A model generated the notes under the pieces. That model was given only the letters and a program-made list of their open reading frames with translations, was not told the DNA's origin and did not search any database. This document shows positions 19,701-26,800 of a stretch of DNA of 38,439 nt, piece by piece. The position numbers and the translations under genes are program-made. Origin of the DNA: an uncultured Lachnospiraceae bacterium (GTDB lineage: Bacteria > Bacillota > Clostridia > Lachnospirales > Lachnospiraceae); contig CANQUA010000030.1 of NCBI GenBank assembly GCA_947626915.1, positions 1 to 38,439 of the forward strand, read 5' to 3'. Every line of letters begins with the position of its first letter. The first letter of the stretch is position 1.

Positions 19701-20826
19701 CCACTGTATAGTGTTCCAAATCAACGGGACAATCTTTCAGCGCATCTGCCGTCATAGGCTCAGCTTCTGTAAGATCACCCATTAATCCGCTCTTCATCTC
19801 TTCATAAAATGCGTCGTTCTCCCCCGCAATTTTATATCTCACCTTATACTCAACTAAATCTGACTTCAAATCAACTCGTATGATATAGTCAGCCTGATCT
19901 TTCCCTTCCGGCAATGTCATTGTCGCTGTTATCTTCCCACTGTTATATTGAAGATTTGTCAGTCCTTCAGCCTCACTGCTGACAGCCACAGTATAGTACT
20001 CCGCAGCCTCTACATCATAAGAGAACATCGCAGAACTGCCGTTGTCCGGTTCCAGAACCGTTGAATCTACCTTTTTGAGTATTCCATTTTCGTAAATTTG
20101 TATATTAACAAAAAATTGTTCAATCGGATTGATGCTAATGTCTCCAAATTTTCCTTCATATACCGCAATCGGCATAATTGGATTGGTATACACTGCCTTA
20201 TACCCATCCATCACTCCATACTCAATCACAGCAGTCGCCGCGCCGTCTGTAAAATCTTCCGCGGTCACTACCGTATCGCCGGATGTGACTTCCATGCCAT
20301 CTTTATGGATTGCATTTTTCAGAATATCATAACCGCCGGCCAGCTCACCCTCAGATAAAGTATGAGTGGTCGTCTCATGGAACTGCATCTCGCCCCATAC
20401 GGCGATTTCTGCAGTTAAGACATGATCGATTGTCAGAACATAAGATGCTGGTTTCTCTGGCTGGAGTTCTTCCTGCTCAGCCGGAGCAGCTGTCTCAGAC
20501 TCACCCTCCGCGCCGGGGACATCGTTCGTTACTTCGTCATCCGACGAAGTACCCCCCCCGCGCAATCCGGTATCCGGATCTACGCTCATACCCGGGTCAA
20601 GTTCGGTGCCGGGCACCACAACAACCGGTCCCTCTGTCTCCGGGGCCGTACTTTCATCTGCCGCATTCGACGGCGTCGCCGTACCGCTCTGATCCGATAC
20701 GGAGGGCGTCGACGGAAGCGTATAGACCGGTTCTGCCGCCCACGCCGTGGTAACGCCCGTGAGCACATTCAGCGTGATCATGACCATCGCCATGAAACTC
20801 GCTATCACTCTGTCCATCTTCTTCAT
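10705..20826 (-). CDS. Giant LPKTG cell-wall-anchored surface protein A with about 17 DUF11-like repeats
   Basis: 3373 residues, secreted and wall-anchored. The signal peptide is residues 1-31 (basic start, hydrophobic core, AWAA). An acidic Ser/Thr/Pro stretch and N-terminal beta domains follow; residues about 400-1120 hold several InlB/MucBP-like modules (patterns such as GYEFKGW, GYIFTGW, GYRFDGW). From about 1127 to 3170 there are about 17 DUF11-type modules of 105-120 residues, recognised by a TKT...ETAEFDI-VNTGN...VTDTM pattern. A NPGEP/NPNEP repeat spacer, three acidic VPL motifs, LPKTG (near residue 3338), a hydrophobic helix and VKKRRDEED complete it. GGGAG lies 8 bases before the ATG. 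Probably a stalk-like adhesin; the ligand is unknown. It has its own promoter 100 bases upstream, next to a class B sortase. Confidence 0.93.
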   Translation of the reverse strand: MKKMDRVIASFMAMVMITLNVLTGVTTAWAAEPVYTLPSTPSVSDQSGTATPSNAADESTAPETEGPVVVVPGTELDPGMSVDPDTGLRGGGTSSDDEVTNDVPGAEGESETAAPAEQEELQPEKPASYVLTIDHVLTAEIAVWGEMQFHETTTHTLSEGELAGGYDILKNAIHKDGMEVTSGDTVVTAEDFTDGAATAVIEYGVMDGYKAVYTNPIMPIAVYEGKFGDISINPIEQFFVNIQIYENGILKKVDSTVLEPDNGSSAMFSYDVEAAEYYTVAVSSEAEGLTNLQYNSGKITATMTLPEGKDQADYIIRVDLKSDLVEYKVRYKIAGENDAFYEEMKSGLMGDLTEAEPMTADALKDCPVDLEHYTVGKIVQQKIEGAGIVIEVIYTPNTYYVFYETDVDETVGPYIQPTQGKFGTSVTLVAAGQVPELEGYEFKGWSMTEGGDTSITSVELNTANVVGEGVHVYAIWAPVSVDYTLVYMTENADDDEYSYAGSVKMSALTGEEVTADRTSKTPSGFDTQHFTFESAERATVAGDGSTVIPVYYARNEYTLTFKEVSCGENEHEHTAQCYVLGRLACKQTAHQHNNNCFKGKSYELTAKYEADIRQKWKETVGYEKSWIWTGSSYTQAQVKMPGENKDVVEYLDTEGPIKQTLTYFVEVDSEAAGAFLDRDSYFKEFMSYITYTDKKSGLFGGYTTFPTKDEEFFEIDGYDRDYQRTNVKFNSNNRGEWQGDNKFYYTRKKYELKLYNVNGNGKDTTQQVPYTAHIKPLVNEEANSNLTFDGWYIDPEFTTQMVIDETTTMPKGLVLYGKWSTEMVTVTFEDEQFNTSIEQQSVPKGSGLKNGAPKLESQKGYIFTGWKDAAGNVFTGRDPIDESMTVYAQWEEVTTTSYTVRYVDENGSPFSNGGITLAEEVYPGYESGSTIIVKAKPVDGYIPAPLSYELTLSSDPEKNVITFTYTAVANVTYTIRYWHDNTDGEPFEKRVEPSRLVAAASFTVIADSKIVSDQAMHNYRLEETSKILELSGNNETNVVDFVFVKAPFTITYDLDGGTEPDNPKEYYADNLVDNPITLKNPTKDGYRFDGWEMDADTRVSESSGNAHNKQETVIEAGTYGDLAFKATWSLWWPDLSVSKKAVNAEAVKKLGETIQYTITVKNEGLWKLGKLIPGCWPIENIVVTDGLDEAKVVSDNGYTVNEDGNAVIERLEPGEKVSVTVEYTVTEANLGTDGNNKKLTNTATATGEAVAGTIKKSVTGSASAEVMIEPGKGKLEIEKTLTNQPADPEGFKADETATFDIVVKNTGNTTQYNVEVKDTMTGAKIVAGKGYEVDANGTATIKEIPINESVTVKAEYTITQADIDDQTKLANTATVEGNGDVTGPEPVPIPTEAKDSGLTATKTLTNGTNEDGSTKKFKAGETAEFDIVVENTGNTTQKTVTVSELLINRTTDADAVIVEGEGYELADGTAVIKDLAPSASVTVKAKYTITAEDVKNAAENKDGLLNSAIVEGDGQDVQPMPVPIPVDGERYGLSISKELNNITDQGYQIGNIVRYQIIVTNTGIEDLTQIHVEDAKFDGRFINASQAYSRDGHVLTFDKLEPGKTIVITYEYTVTSDDVEKGTITNVAYAWAKELPNRKNAKVTISTVEADVQFELLKEVFNEDGEKAETAKFGEKLTYKITVTNSGTVDLRGFLSDTFKGGTGELSALEVDAAASSEGVVLDGNTLRIPSGGIAVLTAGYIVREEDVTQDGEGRKLINTAKLEVEHNGLYETKKSQVETQVEDAEPHLTVTKKVKDPKTAYELGDKITYVIEVKNTGNVTLFDTKLIDAMLNQKWDIEKLKPGEAITKETDSYVVTEDDIRVGKITNTASAAGKTGYGESVKGAGSVYAHPAVKRPSLVVEKAADENHLTDVKLGDTVTYTIIVTNNGNVTIRDIVVKDPLTNGEEAIWTGELAPGARKTVTTKYKVTEEDILNGSVENVATATGKAPDNAEVEAEGTATIYTEEKDPHLAVKKTVLGNKNYGFELGKEITYRIHVTNTGNVTLTDVTVTDELTGTESKKIGGLAPGEEKVVEVTYVVTVDDIEAGTITNTAKVTGKDPDGSEVTGSGSVTVTTEKKKPSLTTTKTLTNKGSGKDGAFKAGETAEFDITVTNSGNTVQSNVIVTEQLEGATIVAGTGYTINEASQAVIAELAPGAEVVVKATYTVTQADIDSDAELKNIALVEGDNGEKPDPEPEITIPEETKAPGLTTTKTLTNKGSGKDGAFKAGETAEFDIEVRNTGNTTQKNVVVTDTMGGAKIVAGEGYTVNMDGTVTIGEIPVGESVTVKAEYTITQADIDNQTELTNTATVKGEGTTPDPDPAEIPTEEKNPGLTTTKTLTNSGKGQNGAFKVGETARFDIVVKNTGNTTQQDVVVTDTMAGAKIVAGEGYTVNANGTATIGEIPVGESVTVKAEYKITQADIDNQTELTNTATVEGEGPTPAPEPEPIPTEEKKPDLEVSKMVLHTNQGYELGSTVEYHIKVKNTGNITLAEIKVTDELTNDEWSIESLAPGATWEEYTSYTVTEADILKGGVVNTARAEVTVDGEKKSDQYSVVIYTVKKNGHLTIKKETTSEPANDNAYALGETITYSITVTNDGNLTITNVVVTDKLTNSEWTINSLAPGESRTLNTSYVVKEADIIRGHVVNNAVATGESPDPDKPDVPVTPGTADVPTQTARASLHVEKTADKPANAAVGDVITYTITVTNNGNETVTNIRVTDPLTGLDQNVGTLAPGEAATVTTTYTVTENDILNGKVTNTATATGINRDGNRVEDSGTAAVDTVVKNGHVTVTKETTSSPANGEAYVLGETITYSITAKNDGNLTVTDITVTDELTGDMWPIASLAPGASQTFTATYVVTEADVLAGKVVNVATVTGTTPDPEEPEVPVEPGEKEVPVEPKAGHVTVTKETTSSPANGEAYVLGETVTYSITAKNDGNLTVTDITVTDELTGDTWPIASLAPGASQTFTATYVVTEADVLAGKVVNVATVTGTTPDPEEPEVPVEPGEKEVPVEPKAGHVTVTKETTSSPANGEAYVPGETITYSITVKNDGNLTVTDIVVTDELTGNAGENAWTIESLAPGASQTFTATYVVTEADVLAGKVVNVATATGVSPDPDKPEVPVEPGEKEDPVGTNPGEPENPNEPQNPGEPENPGEPENPNEPQNPGEPENPNEPQNPGEPQNPGEPENPNEPVNPNEPQNPNEPQTPNEPQTPAGPVNPNPAEAANPREESSPAEAEQETLLENIEDETVPLSDMPSVELPTANVTDPEDWLVDISDAEVPLAPSNHMAEIDDEGVPLSDLPKTGDMGAVGSLLGLLAALGAMGAAVKKRRDEED
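11665..12354 (-). repeat. Two near-identical tandem 345-bp units (115 residues each) in giant gene A
   Basis: Units 12010-12354 and 11665-12009 are nearly identical at the DNA level, differing by scattered single bases. A third, more diverged copy starting at 11664 has a 3-residue insertion. Each encodes one DUF11-like module beginning GHVTVTKETTSSPANGEAYV. Such identity points to recent duplication or ongoing gene conversion, with room for length change by recombination. Confidence 0.92.
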
Positions 20827-20876
20827 TTTCGTGTCTCCCTTCTGCTAAATAGGATTTGACATACCGTTTGCAACTT

Positions 20877-20907
20877 CCGGATGATTCCTCTCTGCTGGCT
20901 CATCCGG
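20877..20907 (-). promoter_or_regulatory. Perfect 8-bp hairpin in the 5' leader of giant gene A
   Basis: Leftward CCGGATGA, a 15-base loop, then TCATCCGG, inside the untranslated leader between the promoter (-10 at 20930-20935) and the ATG at 20826. There is no U-run, so it is more likely a stabilising or protein-binding stem than a terminator. Confidence 0.5.
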
Positions 20908-20929
20908 GGCCATTTGTAGTTTTAAAGAG

Positions 20930-20963
20930 ATTTTATCACGCGGAATATCACCAAACGTATCAC
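20930..20963 (-). promoter_or_regulatory. Activator-type promoter of giant gene A with three GTGATA repeats
   Basis: On the leftward strand, GTGATA occurs three times at exact 12-bp steps (20958-20963, 20946-20951, 20934-20939). The last one overlaps the -10 box TAAAAT (20930-20935). There is no -35 consensus; the repeats occupy its place. An A-rich tract lies just upstream (about 20964-20990). The same arrangement recurs at three other promoters in the locus. Direct repeats about one helical turn apart over the -35 region are how SARP/BTAD activators bind, so the two BTAD regulators here are the natural candidates; that link is inference. Confidence 0.75.
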
Positions 20964-20995
20964 ATTTTAAATTTTTTTTCCTTTTTTTGCAATAT

Positions 20996-21931
20996 TCAGT
21001 GATCCGTTTTGATTTTCCTGGCGAATACCATCAGACGGCTGTTGTTCTGGGAATACTCGCAGGTGGTCAGGGTCAGCAGCTGCTGAGGCCATTCGGGGGT
21101 GATGCCGGTGTCGTAATAGCTCTCGGCTTTCACGGTGGACACCAGGCGGTTGTAGCTTTCTTCGTCCTCCGCCAGCAGGTCGCTGAGAAATTCGTCGCTC
21201 ACATTGTCGGCGGATACGCGGATCGCCCCGAACACCTCATACTCGGCGTATTCCGTGAGCGTGTCGAACACGATGACCGGATGTTCCTCGAAATAGGAAC
21301 GCCCTTTGTAGCCTTCCAGCTTCGCGAACATGGAGCCGTTTTTCATATGGTGGCCGTAGAGCAGGTAGTTGAGGCCGCCCGTCTCCAGGTTGCAGGCCCC
21401 GTCCATGTAGATCATGCCGTAGGCGGATTCGCTTTTGTCGAACCCGTGATGAAGGTAAAAATCACGATCCTGCGGCGTATACATGACCGGATAATCGATC
21501 ACCGTGCCCTCGATGCGGATCCAGCCGATGACATCGCTGTTCTGCTCCTTCACCGCCGCGTACTGCTCCAGGCTGCGCCCTTCCATGCTGATGGAATAGG
21601 CGGCGGCCGGTTCGGCGGCGGCCCGCACGATGACGACAGGCTCAGGCTCCGTTTCCGCCTCGGTGGTGCTTTCGGTTTCTTCCGGCACAATTTCTGCCGG
21701 CGAGGTTTCCTCCGGCCCGGCAGCCGGCTCTGTGACCGCGGCTGCGGCAGTCGGCGCAGATTCCGCCGCCGCGCCGGCGCTTTCCATGATCTGGTAGATT
21801 TGTTCCAGGTCTTTATCGCCCTGCCGGTATTCCCACAAGGTGTGGAAAAACGAGTATCCGAACCACAGGGCGGCGAGTCCGCTGATCACCATGCAGATGG
21901 TCCATATCCGTTTTTTGATTTTGTTGCTCAT
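20996..21931 (-). CDS. Class B sortase
   Basis: A 311-residue membrane-anchored transpeptidase. One N-terminal membrane segment (about 9-29) is followed by a long Ala/Glu/Thr/Pro linker (about 52-112) and the catalytic domain. The catalytic His is in YGHHMKNGSMF (His194), the Cys in TLTTCEY (Cys291) and the Arg in NNSRLMVF (Arg299); these motifs are those of class B enzymes. It should cut sorting signals and join proteins to the wall; its evident clients are the two LPKTG proteins here, although classical SrtB enzymes prefer NPxTN-like motifs. AGGAGGAGG precedes the ATG, 28 bases after the BTAD regulator, so the two are cotranscribed. The giant gene A promoter begins 33 bases after its stop. 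Confidence 0.92.
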   Translation of the reverse strand: MSNKIKKRIWTICMVISGLAALWFGYSFFHTLWEYRQGDKDLEQIYQIMESAGAAAESAPTAAAAVTEPAAGPEETSPAEIVPEETESTTEAETEPEPVVIVRAAAEPAAAYSISMEGRSLEQYAAVKEQNSDVIGWIRIEGTVIDYPVMYTPQDRDFYLHHGFDKSESAYGMIYMDGACNLETGGLNYLLYGHHMKNGSMFAKLEGYKGRSYFEEHPVIVFDTLTEYAEYEVFGAIRVSADNVSDEFLSDLLAEDEESYNRLVSTVKAESYYDTGITPEWPQQLLTLTTCEYSQNNSRLMVFARKIKTDH

Positions 21932-21959
21932 CAGACCTCCTCCTTCCGAATAAGCTCCT

Positions 21960-23183
21960 TCACCCGGCCGGCGGCGAGCCCGCTACGGGTTTCACCTGGT
22001 ACGCCAGGTCCGCCTGATTGGACGTCATGGCGCGCAGCTTGTCGGAGATCCTGCGGGAAATGGCGGCGCAGTCCCCGCCGCGGACATTCATGACCAGGAT
22101 CAGGAATTGGGACGCGCTGTACTGGGTAAACACGTCGCCCTGGCGCAGGCTGGTACGGATCGCGGTGCGCAGCGCCTCCGACCGTTCCTTCAGCTTTTCT
22201 TCATTAGATATCGGCTTGCCCTCGTAGTCCACCAGCACACACATCATCAGGTAAATGGACATGCCGGTCCGTTCCATATTGCGGCTGAGCAGATGGTAAA
22301 TGTCCATGAAGCTGGAGTACGCGCAATAATACGCGCCCGGGCCGAACCCTTCGTCCGGCGACTCCGTCAGCGAATCGAAAATTTCTTCCAGCGTGCCGGA
22401 AGGGGAGACATTCTTCTCGCCCATGCGCCGGTAAATCTCCAGCATCCGCTCCGGCGGCGTCAGGCCCCGTTCGTTGGAATAGAGGCGCACCGTCTTATTG
22501 TAGAGCTGCCGCGCTTTTTTGAATTTGCCGCCGGCCAGCAGCGCCTCCAGCAGATCGCTTTCCCAGTCCTCCAGCGGGTACAGCCGGACGGCTTTGTTGT
22601 AAACGGTCTCCATGGCCGCGTAATCCCGGTTCCCCCTGGCGGATTCGCCCAGGATGCGCACACATTTCGCAAACATGCGCTTATATTTGACGCCTTTTTC
22701 GTAGACCCAGAGCTGGTTCACTTTATCCGCAAGCAGGTCGCCCTGGTACAGTTCGAAAGCGGCCTGACAGCACGAAACCCGTTCCGCCAGGCCGGCGCTG
22801 CCGTCCGCCCGCAGCATCAGTTCCTCAAATTCCAGGGCGTCCACCCACACGGGCACGCGTTCGTCCGGGACGTACACGCCGTTCCGGCGGACGATATATT
22901 CTCCCTCGGGCAGGCCCGCGTTCTGCATCTGAAGCCGCATCCGGTACACCAGCGTATTGAAGCTGCTGTTCACATTGTTGATCACTTCCCGGTCATACAA
23001 TTCCTCAACCAGCTTTTCTTTCGTGATGCCGCGGCTTCCCTGCAGCCATACCAGCTGCAGCAGCTGCACGAACCTGGCGGAGGAATTTCTGCCCAGGGCA
23101 ATCTCCTGCCCTTTGTAAGTCATTGAAAAGCCGCCCAGCATTTTTACTGCAATCAGATCGCCGGCGCGTTCCTGTGGATGCAT
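21960..23183 (-). CDS. BTAD (SARP-like) transcriptional regulator with degenerate GGDEF-like C-terminus, paralog 1
   Basis: 407 residues, cytoplasmic. Residues about 10-110 form an OmpR-type winged helix of the SARP kind (MLGGFSMTYKGQEIALGR; helix around VNSSFNTLVYRMRLQMQ). Residues about 115-265 are the BTAD helical repeats. Residues about 285-390 follow the layout of a GGDEF domain, but the signature position reads YSASQF, so no cyclic-di-GMP synthesis is expected. It is about two-thirds identical by eye to the regulator at 31146-32369. GGAGGG lies 7 bases before the ATG. It leads into the sortase gene. Likely an activator of the four repeat-bearing promoters in the locus (inference). Confidence 0.85.
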   Translation of the reverse strand: MHPQERAGDLIAVKMLGGFSMTYKGQEIALGRNSSARFVQLLQLVWLQGSRGITKEKLVEELYDREVINNVNSSFNTLVYRMRLQMQNAGLPEGEYIVRRNGVYVPDERVPVWVDALEFEELMLRADGSAGLAERVSCCQAAFELYQGDLLADKVNQLWVYEKGVKYKRMFAKCVRILGESARGNRDYAAMETVYNKAVRLYPLEDWESDLLEALLAGGKFKKARQLYNKTVRLYSNERGLTPPERMLEIYRRMGEKNVSPSGTLEEIFDSLTESPDEGFGPGAYYCAYSSFMDIYHLLSRNMERTGMSIYLMMCVLVDYEGKPISNEEKLKERSEALRTAIRTSLRQGDVFTQYSASQFLILVMNVRGGDCAAISRRISDKLRAMTSNQADLAYQVKPVAGSPPAG

Positions 23184-23287
23184 CGTCTTTCCCTCCGGGC
23201 AACGACGGCAGCCCGGTCACTGCGTTGCCGTACCGGACTCCATCAAACGTACCCTCTTGAAAACGTTCTGACAACAAGCGGATTCCC

Positions 23288-23316
23288 TGTATAAGGCAAT
23301 CCATTCTCATTGTAAA
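23288..23316 (-). promoter_or_regulatory. Candidate promoter of the regulator 1-sortase operon
   Basis: Leftward TTTACA (23311-23316), a 17-base spacer and TATACA (23288-23293), about 105 bases before the regulator ATG. It lacks the GTGAKA repeats of the locus, so the regulator appears not to share the promoter type of its presumed targets. Confidence 0.5.
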
Positions 23317-23413
23317 CAAAAATTCCGGGAAGCGCAAGAATCAATTGTTAAAAAGGGCAAAAAAATTGCAGGATTACACAAAAGAGCAAAAATATTCCAT
23401 TTACGGGACTGTC

Positions 23414-23624
23414 CTATATTTCTTTCTTCCGCCCCCAGCCGGTCAGCGCCGCGAAAATGAATACGGCAAACGGCGCGAACCTGTAAATAATTGAGGGCGG
23501 AAGTCTTGAACCCGTTCCGCCTGCAGAACTCGGCTTCGCTCGGCCCGCTGGATTTCGGCTCCCCGAGGGCCATGGGCCGGAACTCCGCCCGTTCCTCCGT
23601 TGACATGTCATCTGTAGGTTTCAT
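23414..23624 (-). pseudogene. Small gene with C-terminal membrane segment, apparently frameshifted
   Basis: A start ATG at 23624 has a good GGAGG 9 bases upstream and opens a frame beginning MKPTDDMSTEERAEF. About 40 codons in, the plausible continuation is in the +1 frame: GSRLPPSIIYR, a hydrophobic segment (about APFAVFIFAALTGW) and a basic end (GRKKEI), stopping at 23414. In the original frame the sequence continues to 23307 but looks non-coding. One extra base would explain it: a broken gene, a sequencing error, or programmed frameshifting. Intact, it would be a peptide of about 70 residues with one C-terminal membrane segment. No family recognised. It lies between giant gene B and regulator 1. 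Confidence 0.35.
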
Positions 23625-23632
23625 AAGAAAGT

Positions 23633-23679
23633 ACCTCCGTTTCTGAGATTGATAAACGTATTATCTCAAAAACGAAGGT
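23633..23679 (-). promoter_or_regulatory. 17-bp RNA hairpin that sequesters the ribosome binding site of the small gene
   Basis: The leftward transcript carries ACCTTCGTTTTTGAGAT (23663-23679) and, after a 13-base loop, ATCTCAGAAACGGAGGT (23633-23649). They pair over all 17 positions with two G-U wobbles. On the opposite strand those positions would be A-C mismatches, so the structure fits the leftward RNA. The 3' arm contains the GGAGG that serves the ATG at 23624. Confidence 0.65.
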
Positions 23680-23735
23680 GCTTGAAAATCGGTTTGTTTT
23701 GTACCGTTTACGCGGCATTTCCTCTGCACGCAATA

Positions 23736-23764
23736 CCGGCGCGGTCTTTCGGGGCCCGCGCCGG
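23736..23764 (-). terminator. GC-rich 9-bp hairpin after giant gene B, without U-run
   Basis: Leftward CCGGCGCGG, an 11-base loop, then CCGCGCCGG, 78 bases past the stop of giant gene B. The stem is perfect, but no U-run follows, so it may set the mRNA 3' end or attenuate read-through rather than terminate fully. Confidence 0.45.
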
Positions 23765-23841
23765 CAGCTTCATTTCAGTCATTCGATTTTTCATCAGCGG
23801 AAGATTTTCCCGCCGCGGTACCCATTTATCGGACTTCCGTT

Positions 23842-26800
23842 TTATTCGGCGTCGTCCTTCTTCCGGGCACTCAGCGCTCCGAACATACCCATCATACCCA
23901 GGGCCACCAGAGCAAGCATTCCGGCCAGCCCCGCATGGGCTTCGTCACCCGTCTTCGGTAACGCGGCCGTCAGCGGTACGTCCTCATCGAAGATCTCTTC
24001 CTGCGGCGCGCTGGTCAGCGGAATCGCCTCATCAACGATCTCTACCGGCGGGAAATCAGCCAGCGGAACTTCCTCTTCCTCTATTTCGACCATCGGTTCT
24101 GCCTGCTCGGTCGGATTCTCCGGGCTCGGTTCAGTCGGGTTCTGCGGATTCGGCTCGTTAAAATTCGTCGGGTTCTCCGGACTGGTCTCGCTCGGGTTCG
24201 TCGGGTTCTCCGGGCTGGTTTCACTCGGGTTCGTCGGGTTCTCCGGGCTGGTCTCGCTCGGATTGGTTGGGTTCTCCGGACTGGTCTCGCTCGGATTGGT
24301 TGGGTTCGTCGGATTGCTGGGATTAGTCGGCTCCTGCGATCTGTTATTATTCACAACAACTTCCGCTGTCTCTCCCGCCACAATCGTGCCGGTCCCATTC
24401 CTGTAAGTTACCTCGTACTCCCGATAAGTGTCCTCAAGCACACTGTACCCGATTCCCTCAGGCAGGCCAACTGCCTTGGCGGTCTCGTTGGCCTTCAGTT
24501 CTACAGTTGCCTGGTTGTTCGTAAATACCATACCTCCGAACGTTCCGTTTATCACTGCTCCTGATGTCGGAGTCAGTGTAATCGTGAACCGGAAAGCCTT
24601 GTCAGTTTCCGCCGCGTTGCCGCTGACCGTCTTGGTGACGGACAAATCGCCGGTCCGCACCGGAATATGGGTGTTGGTGATCGTGAAGGTATCACTGCTG
24701 TAAGAAGCGGTGTAGCCGGTGATTTCGCCCAGTTCTTCGACCGTGTAGGCGATTTCCTTACCGTCTGCATTCTTCGGCAGATTCGTCCATGTATGACTCC
24801 AGCCATTCTCCGTATTCAGCACCACAGGCTCACCTAATGCTGTACCGTCCGCAAGCAACTGTACCTCGATGCTGGTCGGCCTCAGGTTATCCTGGTTACC
24901 ATTATCCTCCCAGACCTTCGTGACCGTTCTCGTAACAGTCGGCTCTGTGGGCTCCGGCATATGCGTGTTCGTGATCGTAAAGCCGGTCTCTGTTCCATCA
25001 GCTGCCATAAGCGGCTCCACCTCGGAAGTGTAGCCGGCCGGGACGTTCGTCTCTTCGACCGTGTAGATGATCTCTTTTTCACCAGCATTCTTCGGCAGAT
25101 TTTCCCACTTGTAGGTCCAGTCGTTTGCCTTATTCAGCGTCACAACTCCCCCGTGGGCCACTCCGTCCGCAAACAGCTGCACCGTGACACTCTCTGGCCT
25201 CTGGCCATCCTGGTCGTCATTATCCTCCCAAACCTTCTCCACGGCCAAATCCAACGCTTCATAACGATTTGTGAAGGACGCCGTCTCATTAGAAGACTCG
25301 CTGTCATCTGCCTTCGTATAAGTAGTTGTAGCTTTAAGAACCCCATCTTTCTTCTCAACGACAACTGTCACATTCCAGACAGTCTCATCATATGTCCAGC
25401 CTTCGGCATTTCCTTTTTCTTCGACAATTGTATAGTTATAGGTGCCTTCTTCCTCATATTGAATTGTTTTAAATGTCTTGCTGCCTTCCCCTGTAATTTC
25501 GATGGTATCGAGCGCCTCTTCACCTTGCTTGAGAATAAATGTAAATTTCTCATCTTTAGGTGCATCACTACCCTCTATCGTCTTTTTAACCTTAAGGGAA
25601 ACCGACGCAGCCGGTTTATTCGCAGCAGTCATAGTCATGGGATTGGAGTCTGACCCAGCCGTGACCATTTCTGCCTTTGCATCAAGAATCTCAAGTTTCG
25701 CCGTTGATGAATCATCCGTTGTCTCCTCTTCCACCCGGAATACAACAGGCTCTTCCATTCTCTGATAACCTGCAGGTGCAAAAGCCTCCACCAACGCATA
25801 GTTCACATTATTTGTAAGGAGCTGCCAATTAATATTAATCGTTCCGTCTGAGCCGGTTTTATAAACCGCGACAGGCTCCAACGCTACTCCATCGTACGCA
25901 ACCGTTTCCTTGCCGATTCTAGTTGCTTCATCGGCAGCTGTTTTGTTATCCAGCCACGCACTATTAGGCGCATAAAGAATAAACTCAGCGTTCTGAAGAC
26001 CTGCGCCATCTGTAGTATTCGCCGTCTTCTTCAACGTGAATGCATAAACGGAGCCGCTGGCGCTGGCATTAATTTCACTTGTTTGGAAACTCCAAACATC
26101 CTCATCCTGAATCGGCTTCTTTCCAGTGACTGTAACCCCATTTGTAATGGAAACATTCTCCGCATTCTTCCCTGCCTCTGTAAGAACATACTCATAACTC
26201 ACACGCAGATGCGTTTGGTCAGGGACCTGAAGACTAAACATGCTGTCCCCAGAAGTTTCATTACGGAGGTAACCGGTTCCTTCCTCAAGCAAACTCCAGC
26301 TTTCATTTTCGAATTTTTCAACTGTAAGGCTGTCTCTCTCCAGGCTCAGGTTCCCGTTCTGATTGGCTTCGTCCGTAACAGTCAGCCACTCTCCCTCCGA
26401 AAGTTTCAGAGCCTGCTCGTTAATCTCCACAGAGAAGGCTACCTTACCGTTCTTAAGGGCTGCGGTTTTCGTTAAGACGCCTGTGCGTACCTCAAGATCC
26501 TCCTCTACAGAAGCTAATTTCCCACCGTCCCATTTCATCCACGCTTTATTATGGATCGTGAGTTCTGGTTTTTCTGCACTCAGGGCGGCTGAATCCTTTA
26601 CTTTAAGCCGATATGTGAAACAATACGTATATTGTCCGCCTTGCTGATTAAAGTCATGCTGAAGATTTTCGCCATCCGGAGCCACAAAATCCGCCCAGGA
26701 CGCAGTGATCTGATTATCTTTTACAGGTTCCACTTCGCTTTGATACTCAAAAGTCTTTGTTCTGCTTCCATCCGGATAAGTACGCGTAACCTTAATGGGC

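Noticed and set aside
24110-24340. Second regular repeat block that could be taken for CRISPR or a satellite
   Set aside because: It encodes the NPSETSPENPT spacer of giant protein B in frame.
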